From Kalmusia sp. IMI 367209 (taxonomy: Eukaryota > Ascomycota > Dothideomycetes > Pleosporales > Didymosphaeriaceae), in assembly GCA_027946365.1 (NCBI GenBank), contig JAPEUQ010000001.1, forward strand, positions 3,534,001 through 3,598,000: DNA of 64,000 nt, in the 5' to 3' direction. The translations under genes were made by a program, and so were the position numbers. Positions 1-12,310 of this stretch are shown here, in pieces. Under the pieces are notes generated by a model. That model was not told the DNA's origin, ran no database searches, and was given only the letters and a program-made list of their open reading frames with translations. How positions within the stretch are numbered: the first letter of the stretch is position 1; each line of letters begins with the position of its first letter.

Positions 1-2012
1 AACATAACAGAGTCGTCTTTAAGTGCTTCACCGCTGTACACGCGGTGCATGGCATAGTAGCTTTTTTCGAACGTTGTAGTCGCCGCCAGCCTTTTCGATC
101 ACCGCACGCCTACAACAAGCCTCCAGCCACCAGACCACACAAAGCCGGATCGTTCTAAAACTTAACGCTACCATCCACGAATCGCTAACGATAGCGTCTC
201 CACAGATCGTTCAGACGCCCTGCGCCTTGCGGCTGATTCTCCGCGCGGTCACAGAGCCCAGGTGGGCTTCCATAGCTTGTGGGGACTCCATGCGGATGAT
301 CTCGTGCTATGCGCGGCATCAATATCAAGTACGCGTAGTCTAAGCCAAGCGAGTGACGGAGTGACGGAGGTTCGAGGGATCGACATCCGAATAGCCTAGA
401 TGAAAGGTGCACGCAGCTAAGAGTTTCTGGAGTATACTGGACTCAGGGTTCTGTGGAGAAACATCGAAGATGTGGGGAAATCCGACCGGAAACGCACTCT
501 CTCCTTGCTCTTATGCTTTCCTACATCAACGGACTTGGTAGCACCTACCTATTCCTATCTAAATCACTACAGCTCTAAAGCACCTTCTTGACTAGGGGAA
601 GGCTCCCATGGTAACTTTACACGCGAGCATTACACACTTCCTCACGCGAAAGCCAAGTATAGTCTGCTCCCGTGCAGCTGGTACTCAATCTCAGCCCGTC
701 GGACGTACCTCCGCTTGCCAGGGCGCTAGCTGCATCAGCAGGTCCAGAAGTGGGCAGATTTTTGAGAATTAGTCCGAAGGAGGCGCCGTCTTGGACGCGG
801 GCCGGCGAAGCCGGGCGCGCGCTGAAGTTGAGTGGAAATTTCACCTGTGAAGGGTATGTGTGATGGTGGCGTCCGATTGGGTGGACATGAAAGGCTGGCA
901 GGGGTAGCGCAACGGGGTTCAAAGAACGCGTAAGGAGATATTGACAGGGTGACGACGTGGTCGTCGTGTGAAAATGTCAGATTGTTGGACCGGCTTTGGA
1001 AGCAGGGACTCACATGCTGAAGGGTACTCGGATTCTTCCTTGTCTCTTGGAAGTGCAACGTCGAGCGGCAAGTATGACAGCTGGTCAGCTGGCGAGCATT
1101 AATTGAAGTGTTCACGCTACTTTCTTGCTTCAATCGAGAAACACGTGTGCGGTTTTCATGCTCATGTTTGAAGTTTGTTGATTGTTGCTTGTGCCGAGAT
1201 TAGTACGACGCGCATTACCAATCTGGTATACCACGTCGCATCTACGAAAAAGTTAATGTCAATAATTAATCATTTGTTGAATAACTCATTTCGATGAAGA
1301 GTGGCTACTTTAAGTTAAGAGGGTCATTTTCTAGTCATTGAGTAGCATAGGTCGCGGCGGAACTTCCCCAAACTGATGGTTGAGGTATGATGTACATCCG
1401 GGATCTCTTATTGATACTTGAATGGGAAGGTCAACAATAAGTCAGGGATTGATAGAACAGGTACGTGCTTTTCTTCCTGCATGTATCTTGCAAGTTTCTT
1501 GGTGAAGTTAAGCATTATACTTCAAGTACGACCTTCACATGTATCAGCTAGGTAAAGGAGTTTGTAGGCAAGAAGCTATTTGCTTATTTTGCTGCACATA
1601 CTATTCTTCATGAGGGTTTATAGGAAAAAATAGTCAATAACCATGATGACTACCTGATATCAAAAGCGTGCAGTACCGAGAATACTTACAGATTTGGTAG
1701 ATGGAATTGTGCAGGACAAAGATGATGCTCAACTGGCACGAATCGAATCATAATGTATGTTATTGACACCAGCTTCATGCATACATGTCCAGGTAAACAT
1801 TGGGGACATATAGGTCGCCTGCTTATCTCATCAACGTGAATAGAGGCTAGCTCATATTTGATTGGTCGGAGTATCGCGCTTTGACCACTCGAACTTCAAC
1901 CTCAATCAAGCTGTCGCGCTCTCTCCGCACTGCAACATCGCAATCTATGCACAATTTCCGTAACTTTGATCCTGAGACGTGAAGAGGTGTTTTTACAACT
2001 TATCGGAGAGAA
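1..2012. other. No gene supported (left edge)
   Basis: Only short open frames without recognisable protein character occur here. The first 1.1 kb is of mixed composition; about 1140-1960 is visibly AT-richer, with runs of stops in all frames. The last part is presumably the promoter and 5' leader of the dynactin gene that begins at 2013. A terminal exon of a gene outside the window cannot be excluded. Confidence 0.5.
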
Positions 2013-2934
2013 ATGTCACGCCCCGCGGCGAGGAAGGCGGCACCGAAGGGCGAGTACATCGAGACGGTAAGTCTGCCCTGCGATGTCAATATACACAAGG
2101 TCGAGGTCGCGGGCATATTCTTGATTTTCCCCTGGACCTTTATGCGTTTCTAAATCTTTCTGTCCAATGCTCGGACTCTTTTCTACTGCCCTCTCCACTC
2201 GTTTCGAAATCCACGGGTCAACAATCGAAGCCCCGCGAGACTCCCCACTAACCTCTGCAGGACTCCGGCAACAAAGTCTCGCGCCGTAGTGCCATCACTG
2301 GAACAGCAAACATCACTCTCGGCGGCCGCACCGTCATCATGGCCGACGTCGTGCTCCGCGGTGATCTCCACTCGACACGTGCCGTCGCATCAAGTTCGGG
2401 CAAGGAAGAGCCGCGCACGAGTATTAGTATCGGGCGATGCACGGTGGTATCGACAGGAAGCGTGATCAAGCCGCCGTGCAGGATAAGCCGTGGACAGCCT
2501 AATTATTACCCAATGAAAATTGGTGACAATGTGTTTGTCGGTGCGTCTTGATGCCTCTCATGTTGTTAGCCTTGCCGAAGAAATAGCAAAGCATAGTGGA
2601 ATCAACGGAGCTAATGGTTATAGGGCCTAATTGCACGATTTCGGCCATCTCAATATCCTCACATGTCCACATCGGCGCTAATGTCACTATCCACCCCTTC
2701 GCCATCATCAAGGAGAATGTCAAGATTCTGCCCAACACTGTGGTGCCTGCCAACATGGTAATCGCATCCGGATCTGTCGTCGGCGGCCGTCCTGCGAGGA
2801 TCGTCGGCGAGGTGGGTGAGGGCTGGGGCGTGAGCGGTGGCGGCGCAGGAAGTGGTCTGGGCGTTGGCGGCGGTGGTGAAGAGAAGTGGGTCGAGGGCGG
2901 CGATCTGAGGGAGCTGGTGAGGAGTATAAAATGA
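2013..2934 (+). CDS. DCTN5: Dynactin subunit p25 (DCTN5-like), 3 exons
   Basis: Dynactin p25 sits in the pointed-end complex of dynactin and helps attach dynein cargo in the cytoplasm. Exons read as 2013-2066, 2261-2540 and 2624-2934, giving 214 residues. Both introns have GT-AG ends and CTAAC/CTAAT branch-like sites, and the frame is continuous. The first exon ends in GEYIET, followed by DSGNKVSRRSAITGTANITL, typical of the family's N-terminus. The centre and C-terminal half carry the left-handed beta-helix (hexapeptide repeat) pattern, such as VIGPNCTISA and SSHVHIGANVTI, ending in GRPARIVGEVGEGWG. A Gly-rich insert (about residues 185-200) precedes the last 20 residues and is probably a disordered, lineage-specific tail. 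The family assignment is by motif recognition and the length is about normal for fungal p25. Confidence 0.9.
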
Positions 2935-3464
2935 GAAGCTGACATTTTCTGGATCTTTGCGCGCAACATGAATATCTGAGGTTAAGTGTGTAAGTCGAGG
3001 GGGGATAGTTTGATACCCATGGAAGAAGTTTGTATTATTTCCCGTTACAATCGATTTCTTGCTAGTCATCGCAGGTACGTGTGTTCGGACTCGTGCGTGT
3101 TACGGCTGTTTGATATATCAGAGACAGTAAGGCTCCATTCTGGCTGCGGAACCCTTCTCCCATGCTGCATGAGATAACGCGGTGCCCGATCTTGTCTTGG
3201 TAGCTAAGGGCGTTCATGTCAGTTTGTTACGTTAGGACACCTGATTCACCAATGCAAGATCATGAAATGTACAACCATTTTGAAAGAGCGGGCGCTACCC
3301 TGATCGCGGGACTCGGTCGCCAGTCCTGCGCCGCATTCTACGCTCATACCAATGCCCTCAACCCCACGCCCCATTTATTTCACCCTCAACTCATACATAT
3401 ACACTCAGCTTATCAAGTACCCGGAATATCAACCCACAACCATTACCTGTTAACACAATGGCGC
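2935..3464. other. Intergenic: terminator/promoter interval
   Basis: This lies between two genes on the same strand. No coding signal was seen. The final 100 bases are C/A-rich and likely hold the 5' leader of the BTB gene. Confidence 0.5.
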
Positions 3465-4505
3465 ATGACACCTGCCCCAGGAGGCGTCTCCCGCAAGTAC
3501 CCACCAGCTGACTATTGCATAGTAACATACTAACATAGAACCTAGGGTCAACGGCAAGACCATTACCATTCGCGTAGGCAACAAGACCGTCTTAAAGGAA
3601 TTCTCCACCCATAGAGACATCATTCGTGCCTCGTCGCGGTACTTCGACGTTGCTCTCAGCGACAAAAAACAAGAGCGCATCTTCGACCTCACACAGTAAG
3701 TTCTAAGCACTCTCGGAAATGAGAAATATTAATGCCCATTCTCAGGTTTGGCCCAGAGACATTCGAAATCTACCAACAGTGGCTCTACTGCGGCTTTGTC
3801 CCTACCGCATCGCCCACCGAGCTAACACAACTTGAGGCCTATAAGCAAGAGTGGCGACAACTTACTCAGGGTTACATCCTTGGTGAGCACCTGCAAGATA
3901 CCGCATACCGCAACAAACTTGCAGACATGTTGGTGGCCGTCGCCCGCAACACGCCAGAAGCGTTTGCTGCGACGCTCTTGCCATTCGTCCAGGACGTCTA
4001 CGAAGCCACGCCCAAGCACTCTCCTATTCGGAAGCTTCTCGTCGACATCGCCGTCTGGCGAACCTCTGCCGATTCCTGGTCACGCATTGCGGAGAATCTG
4101 GATGACGGTATTAGTGCCGGCCCGACCTTGCCTGTGAGATTCATCACTGCCGTATACGAGGACAGCAAGTACAAATTTTTTCGCCTGTCGCCTTTCCGCA
4201 CCGTCACCGATCCCTGCAAGTATCACGTGCACGACGGCAAGACTTGCAAAGACCCTCCCTTAGACTCGTGCCGAGCCCGCGTCGTAGCCACCGTTGGTAC
4301 TATCTATGACACGGTGGGGCCTCTGGCTCGGGCTTCTTATGCAGCAACTAAGCCTTGCGCTTGGTGGTGCTATCGGACGACGAAACCTCACGCTCTGTCG
4401 TTCGGCAGGAAACTATGGTCTGCTACTAAGTGCCTGGCTGCGATAGGCGGACGTTTCTTGGGCAAGGCTCTACGGCACATCGGTCAAGCTTTATGTGAAA
4501 TATAA
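3465..4505 (+). CDS. BTB/POZ domain protein, 3 exons, function unknown
   Basis: Exons 3465-3496, 3546-3695 and 3746-4505 give 313 residues. The start was chosen because the short first exon (MTPAPGGVSRK) joins in phase to VNGKTITIRVGNKT. A CTAAC branch site lies 11 nt before the acceptor. Residues about 10-85 form a BTB/POZ fold: beta-strand VNGKTITIRVG, then FSTHRDIIRASSRYFDVAL, then FGPETFEIYQQWLYCG. Many fungal proteins of this type are stand-alone BTB proteins of unknown role; some act as cullin-3 adaptors. The C-terminal 60 residues are unusual for the family: basic, rich in Trp, Cys and Ala, and without acidic residues until the end. No catalytic domain was seen. The domain call is fairly secure; the function is unknown. 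Confidence 0.8.
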
Positions 4506-5524
4506 AGGACTGCTTGTAGCCCTGCATGTGATATGGGCTTGCCTATCTATCTCGACGATCATGGATTCTGTCTACATCTTCGTCACTTACGAATTTATAT
4601 CGGGACTATCCCAACCCTAGAGCTTGAGATATAGCTGGGAAGGGAGTCAAAGAGTATCGTTACCTAATGATACTTCTCATACACTATAGCTGTCTGCATT
4701 CTCATCACCTACGATTGCCTCCACAGCAGCTAAAATTTCCTAAAGCTTGAAAAAAAGCTTGAAAGGGCTCATATAGCACTCCCATTTCGACCAGGCCCAC
4801 TTCGACCATACGCATTCAAGAAATTTATTATGTTGAGACAAGACACAACAGCATTCCATCATTTTCTTTTTGTTCGAGCCTCTGCAGTGCTACTGTTGCA
4901 TATAGGATAAAGGGCTCTGCATGATACTTACACATCTACAGCTTGAAACACGGCTTTGCGCAAGAGGAGGGAGAATTCAGGATCAGCGGAACAGGAAACA
5001 TGACAATGAAACCAAATCCGTCGATCAAGGTTAACTATACGCTATGAATGAGAAAAATATATACACCCTCTCTGCATCCATACTTTTATTTCGGTCCACG
5101 CTTCCGACTTTCGTTCAGGTCAATCTTTCAACATGCTACAGATACCCATTTACGTCACTTGCCAACCTCTCGATACGATACCAAAAATCGCATGTCAACT
5201 GTACCAACATCTACAGGCTCCCCTTATTTCTCCGATACGCTCTGGCGTTCTCGGTCAACCGCTGTGTGTGAGGTAAAGCTAAATGCTTAAGAACCCACTC
5301 CAGCAGTAAACGACCTGCTATGGTAGCGTTAGGCTTGAGCGTCATATTGTAAAGAATCCCACTATATATGTAGAATACCTAACAAACTGATTGGTATATG
5401 ACCTTGCACTACAAAAGGAGCTCAAAACAACAGCCAGAACAGATCACTAAGAAGCAGACCATACACATGATTTCACACCCAAAAGGGTCTCTTTATTCGA
5501 ACCCGCTATGCCTAAGACAATAAT
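4506..5524. other. Intergenic, convergent 3' ends
   Basis: This lies between the convergent BTB and SPB1 genes. The sequence is AT-rich with frequent stops, and only open frames of about 75-80 codons without domain character. It is probably 3' untranslated sequence and terminators. Confidence 0.5.
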
Positions 5525-8208
5525 CTATTTCTTCTTCTTCGCAAGCCTCTTCTCAGCCCGAACATCTTTCTTCAATCGTGAATCTACCATCTTATACTTG
5601 CCCTTTGTTCCTCCCGGTCTTCCCTTACCCTTATTCGCACCTCTAGCCACTACGACCGTAACCTTCTGCTTTGGCTTCTTCTTCGCTGCCCTAGACATGA
5701 GTCTCGAAATACTCTGCGCTTTCTCCTTCTCCGTCAACCCTTCCTCATCCGCCAACAGCGCACTCTTCTTCTTGAGTTTCTCAAGGCGCTGCGCAGCCTT
5801 GAACTTCTTGCGGGCCTTGGCTTCGCGTACCTTCTTGATGGGGCGGGCGTTGAGGGCTCGCATCTTTTCCTTGATGGCGGCGGCTGCAGCTGCGGTGGTT
5901 GGGCGCTGGAGCTTGGAGTGCTTATTCTCGTCGTCGAGGAACCAGTCAGGGAGGCCATCGACATCGCGAAGGGAGTAGCGGTTGAAACTGTCATCGAGGA
6001 GGTCGGCTTTGGTCTTCTTGCCTGTAGCAAGCTGGTGTGCCATAGTCATGGCTTCGGCGGTGATGATGTCGATGTCGGGGCGGCCGTTGCGCATGGGTGT
6101 GTTGTCTTGCTCCCATTGTGTTTCGTCGCGTTTGACTTCTTCGATGCGGTCTTCGTCTTCGGAAGAATCTTCTTCGTCTTCGCGTGGTGATGTAAGAGGA
6201 GCCTTTGCTATTTTGGTAGGTGCTGGCTTTTCTGGTGCTGCGACGGGTTCTTTCTCTTCGCTCTCGCCGTCTACGTCGATGCCGCTGTCCTCACCATCTT
6301 CTTCTAGCGCTTCTAATTCATCTATACCCTTGAAGATGTCCTGATCGAAGAACCTCGCGGCTCGTTTCGTGAGACCGCCCTTGGTATTCCCATCCTTGTC
6401 AAGGTCGGTTATCAGCTTTTGAGGCCCCTCCTCGTCATCATCGCTCGAGTCACTGTCCTCATCTTGCACCAATTCCTCGTCGCTCTCTTCTTCTTTGTCG
6501 GAGCCGGAAAATCCATGCCATTCGCCATCCTCGTCTTCTTTCCTTGCTCGTTTCGCCCGATATTTTGCATCTCGCGCGGACTTCTGCTCTACGTACTCGT
6601 TGTACATGTTGTCCAGTTCAGCATCGAGCAGATCGCCTTCATCATCAGTGATTTCCTCTTCTTCAGACTCTTCCGTCTTTTCTCGCTCGACTACCGTTGC
6701 CATTTTCCCTCGTGCAACCTTGGACAAAGCTCCAGCTTTGTCGATCGACTTGAGCCCAAACATAGAGTCGTCGCCTTGCGGCCCAGCCTGCTCCATACCG
6801 ATCTCAAAAGGCGTTGTCATATTCATCTGCATTCGCACAACTTCCTTTTGCTTGCGCTCGTTCTCCTGCCGACGGGCCTTCTTCTTCTTCTTCGACTCCT
6901 GATCCTCAAGGCGTTGCATATCCTCCATTAGTTGCATTTCCTCATCCATAGGCTCCACCTCGGCAACCTCTCCTTCTGCCTCTTCCTGAGCCTTTCTCTT
7001 AGAAGCAAAGCCAAAGATGTCTCGCACTTTCAGTCGCCATCGAAGCAGCCTCTTGAAATCTGCACGACCGAGTACTTTCAGATCCGCGCAGCAGTTCCTA
7101 ACCTCAGTCGTAGTCTCTGGCAGCTTGTCGATAGTGGCGATGGCCACATCCCCATTGGGCGGTTGTACGAAGCTCAATTTATTCAAACTTCCAAGCATAG
7201 CGATGGGATCAGTAGTCTGTATGAATTCGCTGACGGGCGCCTCCTTGAACTGTGTCCAATCCCCCTCTTCGTAACCCTCTCGCTTCCGCTTCTTTATTTC
7301 AGGTTGATAGACCTTGGCTTCATTATTTGGGGTAGGGTCGGCGAGTTCGGCGAACACACTACGCGCATCAAGAAAGCGAGGATCAATGTGTTTTGGTGCT
7401 TTGAAACCGCGGCACACGACGAAGATCTCAGCCGACACGTTACGAGAGGAGGGTGGTTTTGTGGCCTCGACCTTGGTAAAAAGCTGGTTAAAGACCCAGA
7501 GGAGGGAGTTGTCTAACGACACAAAGTCAGTGTAATCCAAGAAGAAGGGATGTTTTTGTGCATACAGTCTTTAGAGCGGAACACTTTGGTGACAAATGTT
7601 CCTCCTTCTACTAGGAACTCGGTCGCGAGCTTCATAGACTGAAGGACCAACTCGGCCTGTGTGAACGCATCTTGAACCCACGCAGTTCCAACATTGGGCG
7701 CACCATCGTGTAATACTGTATCCGCTTTCCACGTCTTGAGGTGTTGTCGAATGGTGGCGCGGCACTTATCGGTCGTGATATCGCTCTGGAAGGTGATACA
7801 GCGTGGAATGGCTTTGATCGGGGCGAGATCGACACCTATGATGAGGGCGTTCGCGGGCATCACCTCAGAGGCGACCTGGCACCATGAACCGGGAGCAGCG
7901 CATAGATCGACTGGACGCAAATTAGCAATGCCTCTTTACCGTGCGCTAGGACAAAAATTTGAAGGTTCATTGTGGGCGCAAATATTCCAGGCCACACAAC
8001 ATGCACAACCAGAGTCTTCGAGCTTCTGTCGTGAGATTGTAAGTGGAAAGCAGATAAACTCACTGAGGACTTTGCTCTTTTCCAGAAAATTATATTTCTT
8101 GTTGAGTTGTATTAGCTTGAAGGCTGCACGGGCGCGGTAGCCCTTCTCCTTGGCAAGCTTGTACCATTTGTCGAGACGGCCTTTGCCGTGCTTCTTCTGG
8201 ATGGCCAT
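5525..8208 (-). CDS. SPB1: SPB1: pre-rRNA 2'-O-ribose methyltransferase, 3 exons
   Basis: Spb1 is a nucleolar AdoMet-dependent enzyme that methylates a 25S rRNA guanosine in pre-60S particles. Exons (minus strand) are 8208-8064, 7910-7566 and 7512-5525, giving 825 residues, the usual length for Spb1. The first exon ([20 protein letters not shown]) is typical. The FtsJ/RrmJ domain spans about residues 24-210: the SAM loop [13 protein letters not shown] is rebuilt exactly across intron 1, and catalytic residues appear in [20 protein letters not shown] and [10 protein letters not shown] (K-D-K-E type). A central DUF3381-like region is followed by long acidic and basic tracts ([15 protein letters not shown]; the C-terminus is Lys-rich) typical of nucleolar proteins. 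The gene is divergent from the YMC020W-like gene with 313 bp between the starts. Confidence 0.95.
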
Positions 8209-8521
8209 GGCTGCTGGGCTGGTGGACGTGGTGTTGCGGGGAGAATTCACAGGAAAAAATAAGCGCATGCAGGCCCGCGGGCGGTGAAGAGCGGCAGAAA
8301 CTTTGTGGCGCGTGCAGACGCGGCTGGTGGATAAGAACCGGGGGCCGCTAGCGGAAGGGCCCCGACCACTGGCTGCGTCATGGAGAATCACGTTCATCCA
8401 GGCCCCATGGCTCATCGGACTCAAGGTAAACACGCACACCTCCCACACCCCCTGCACTTACTGACTACACACCCCGCAGAGGCCCTTTCGGCTGCTCGAA
8501 GCCCTCAGTTCGCATACGGGA
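8209..8521. other. Shared divergent promoter (SPB1 / YMC020W-like)
   Basis: About 310 bp separate the two start codons. Near the right end a GT donor (after 8425) and a pyrimidine-rich CCCCGCAG acceptor (about 8480) could mark a 5'-leader intron of the rightward gene. The exon before it does not join in frame, so translation start at 8522 is preferred. Confidence 0.45.
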
Positions 8522-11361
8522 ATGAGCCCACGCAAGAAATCGAAGCCGAATCCGCAGGCCGAGCCAGCCCGTGCCAGCGCGCCCGAGGTCCCACCTGATA
8601 ACAGCACCCATGCTGCCACGTCCGCCGCGAGCACCCCAAACGAGACGGCCGCCGTCCAAAACGCACCACCAGACCAGCTCTTTACAGACCTCAAGGCCTC
8701 CTCAAATGGCTCTGCGGCGCCCGCAAATTCGAATGAGCCAAGTCTTAACAAGAAAGCCAGCAAGAAGTGGTTGAGCGGGGGCAGCTGGCGTTCCAAGGCG
8801 TCTGCCACGGTGAAGACGGCAAGCCAGAGCATTGGCGTCAGTGTCAGCGGTGGTGCAGCCTCGGAGCTGCCCGTTGAGGGCTCGAAGAAGCCAAAGGACC
8901 AGTCACCCGCCAAGTTCCTAACGAAGCGCAAGTCGAGCAAGGCAGACAGCATACCGGCCTCGATGACCATGCTGAACGTCAGATCAGACGGTTCGATAGA
9001 TAAACAGGAGGAAGCGAAGCCCGAAGAAGCGCAGGAGCCACCGTCCACAGTTGATGAGCCGCCGTTGCCCCCGGATCCACTGAAGAATGATGCCGCTCAG
9101 CAAGAGGGGACTTGGGGCTGGCGGTCGTGGTGGTCACGCCCGGATGGGTACACAGAGCCTTCGAAAGTCATCGACGCTACATACAACACTGGAGTTGCCC
9201 AAGGTACTCCACTGCCTGGGTTGACACCTTCGGAGGAGCCGGACGCCGTCGCGAAAGAGCTGGGTAGCATTCCAGCACAAGAGCAGTCTCGGCAAGAGCA
9301 GGACATCGAAATGAAAGATGCACCCGTAGAGTTGACTCAGAATCTACAGGACACGGACGTGAAAGATGCCCCGAAAGCAAACGAACCAGCAGCGAGGTCG
9401 TCGTGGTTTTGGTATTGGAGTAACAAAGAGAATGCGCCAGCGCAACCTCCAGCAACAGTCCCACCCTCCACTGACGATACCCTCTCGAAGCCCGACGTCC
9501 TCACTGAAGAGACGATGGATCCCCAGGGGCCCCATGCCCCTGGAACGGAAGAGGCCGTGGCAGAGGTGTCGCTCGACAATACAGCTCCCGATGCGGCTCA
9601 GAAACAGGAAGCGACTGCTACGGGATGGGCTTTCTGGTTCAAGCCACAACCTAAATCAAAAGCTGTTAATGACGGAGCGGCTGCACACAAATTCGTAGGA
9701 GAGCTAGCAGTCTCTGACACGCCATCGCAATCCCACCCCGAGCCAGCTCAGTTCAATGAGCAAGAGCAGCCGAACGCCGATGAACCCGAGCCGCCAGAGC
9801 AACCAACAGTGGAAGAACCCCCCTCTAAACGATCCTTCCTATCACTGCGCGGCCGCTCCAAGGCAAAGACTGCTCCAAAAGAGATTGAAACAGATACACC
9901 AAGCTCTAGCAAAGTTGCAACGCCTCTGAATGCATCTCCTCCACCATCGCCCGCTCGCCCCGGAACAGCGCCAGCTGTCCAGCCTCCACATAAAGAGGTC
10001 CCGAAGGCCAAACAGGAACCACAAAATCTTGTTCTTCCAGAATTCCAAAACACATACCAACTGGTGCAACAGCCATCGTTCTGGCAGCAGATACGCCAAT
10101 ACTTTCTGGGGAATGAAACCGCAATGCCACACCTTCATATCAATCCTGCACCACCTCGTATCAAGAAAGCTGTTGCGATTGGTGTTCACGGCTTCTTCCC
10201 ATCCCCGATCCTTCGGAAGGTAATAGGGGAGCCAAAGGGAACGTCAGTACGCTTCGCGTCCGCCGCTGCCGACTCTATCAGAGATTGGTGCGCAGGGCGG
10301 GGCTATGAGCCGGAGATCAAAAACATCGCGCTTGAGGGCGAAGGTTTCATCCATGCGAGGGTGAAGGCGCTTTGGACGCTCCTGCTGAACGATGTCAATC
10401 TGCTTAAGTCGGCAGACTTCATATTAATTGCATGTCATTCTCAAGGCGTGCCTGTAGCTGTCATGCTCGCCGCTAAGCTCATTCAATTTGGATGTGTCAA
10501 TTCTGCCCGAATCGGCATCTGTGCCATGGCAGGCATAAACATGGGCCCATTTATTGAGTATAAGACGAAGGCTCTTGGTCCTATAGCATCGGAGCTATTT
10601 GAATTTGGCAATCCAAATAGTCTGGTCAGCCAGATGTACCGCGCTGCTCTAGACGAAGTCCTGCGTTTCGGCGTGAGGGTCACTTATGTAGGCAGCATCG
10701 ACGACCAGCTCGTCTCTCTGGAGGTACTTTTACTCTCAAAACTTCCGTATCATGAACAGAAACTAACTGGTCCTAGTCATCAACTTTCTCCGCCGTCTCA
10801 CACCCCTACATCTACCGCACCGTCTTCGTCGACGGCCGCATCCACGCCCCCGACTTCCTCACTCACCTCGTCGGCTTCGCCCTCAAGCTACGCAACCTCG
10901 GCCTCCCCGACCACGGCCTGGTCCGCGAACTCTCACCCCAACTCGCAGGCTCCCTCTACGGTGGCGAGGGCCACTCTCGCGTCTACGAAGATCCGCGCGT
11001 GTATATGCTCGCCGTACAACACACGCTCGAAACCACATCTCTACCTATTGCGCCGCAGCAAGCCCGTATAAATGCTGCTGCGAGCTTTGCGGGGATCAAT
11101 ATCCCGACTCCTGGGGCAAAATATGATGGGAAAGATGTATATAAGATGAGGGTGAAGGAGTATAAGAGTGCTGGAGGTGGAGAGGCAAACCCGTACTTTT
11201 TGCCGTGGGCGATGAGGGGCTTGCTCGAGGAGGAGTTTGTGAAGAGGGAGTTGGGGCGCGAGGTGGAGGGCTTGCTAGGCATGTTCGAGGAATGGAAGCC
11301 CACGGACAAGAGGCTGAAGGATGTGAAGTTCCGGTTGGAGGGGGTGAGGAGCAAGCTATAG
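8522..11361 (+). CDS. YMC020W-like alpha/beta hydrolase-domain protein, 2 exons
   Basis: Exons 8522-10723 and 10777-11361 are joined in phase 0 through a 53-nt intron with a CTAAC branch site, giving 928 residues. About the first 510 residues are low complexity (Pro, Ala, Glu, Ser, Gln). Within this stretch three spaced aromatic motifs recur: WGWRSWWSRP, SSWFWYWS and TGWAFWFKPQ. The C-terminal 400 residues form a conserved fungal domain of alpha/beta-hydrolase type. It opens with VAIGVHGFFPSPILRKVIGE, has a nucleophile-elbow-like ACHSQGVPVA (serine near residue 640), and later FVDGRIHAPDFLTHLVGFAL. The relatives are yeast YML020W-type proteins of unknown substrate. Whether the Ser is catalytic cannot be read from the sequence. 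The family call is from memory of these motifs. Confidence 0.8.
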
Positions 11362-11725
11362 AAAGCTTTTTTTGTTAACAGTTTTGCAATGCACTTTTGC
11401 GCCGCTGGACATGGTGTTTTATTTGGAGCTGGGCGATTTTGTCGTTTGGAATTTTGGACATGGGAGGGAGGCGCATGATGGGCTGGATATAGCACGATAC
11501 CTATGTAGACCGTGGTCATGTAGAACATGACCTTTTGCTTGTAGATATATACATGGCGTTTGATTCGACGCGCTATAGTCGCTTATACCATACTCCCTAT
11601 TGTCCAGGACCCGTTATATGTGACTCGTCTCTACATGGGAGTCGCCATATTCATCCATGCTACCACTAATGCTACTCCATTCTCGCACCTATCCAGGTAC
11701 CGAGAAAGACATGTGTATACCGTGC
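11362..11725. other. Intergenic, convergent 3' ends
   Basis: This is the short interval between the convergent YMC020W-like gene and RFA3, presumably holding both terminators. No coding signal was seen. Confidence 0.5.
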
Positions 11726-12310
11726 TCAATCCCCATCATAAAAGATCTCTTTGTGGCGGTGTGTCGCTTCCACGACGGCTTTCACAGCGTTGAAATCTGT
11801 TTAGGACTGTTAGCGCATTTGCTCCGAGAGAAAATCCCCCTCACAAATCACCAATATCTTATAGTTATCAATGGAGTGGCGGGGCTATCATACCGATATT
11901 CGTACCAAAATCCGTCGCAGCCTGCACCTTGACATGCAGATTGCCGTCTACCTTCCCGATGACCTCGACGGCGTGATCGACGGCAAGGTGGCAATCCTGT
12001 TGTACCTTGTTAGCACAATTCTACATCCCTCGTTTCTCACCTTTTCCTTCACGCATTCCACCCTATACCCTCGTTATCTCTTTCCAAGCACCGGCTCACA
12101 CATGGGAGTGGAGCGGAGAAGAAACAGAGTAGGAGGGATTAGGAGCGTTCAGAGACTTACGCGGTTTAATATTACGTCGACATTACCACCTGCGTCTATG
12201 ACAGCGTTTTCGCCGCGTAATTGGACGACTTTGCCAAGGATGCGGACGAGTTTGTGCTGGAAGTTTTGGAGGTGCGGGGCGAGGATGCGGGGGGTTTGGG
12301 GATGGTCCAT
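11726..12310 (-). CDS. RFA3: Replication protein A 14-kDa subunit (RPA3/RFA3), 3 exons
   Basis: RPA3 is the small OB-fold subunit of the heterotrimeric ssDNA-binding RPA complex used in replication and repair in the nucleus. Exons (minus) 12310-12161, 11996-11894 and 11796-11726 give 107 residues, normal for the family. Exon 1 encodes TPRILAPHLQNFQHKLVRIL then GKVVQLRGENAVIDAGGNV, the typical N-terminal half. Exon 2 gives HAVEVIGKVDGNLHVKVQAA and exon 3 gives DFNAVKAVVEATHRHKEIFY. All three junctions are in phase; intron 2 has a CTAAACAG acceptor. The coding blocks are short, so the gene is easily missed by long-ORF searches. If intron 2 were retained, translation would stop early after about 96 residues. 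Confidence 0.9.

Noticed and set aside
5918..7516. Long rightward open frames (up to 194 codons) opposite SPB1.
   Set aside because: They are antisense shadows of a strongly supported coding exon rich in Glu/Lys/Ser codons.
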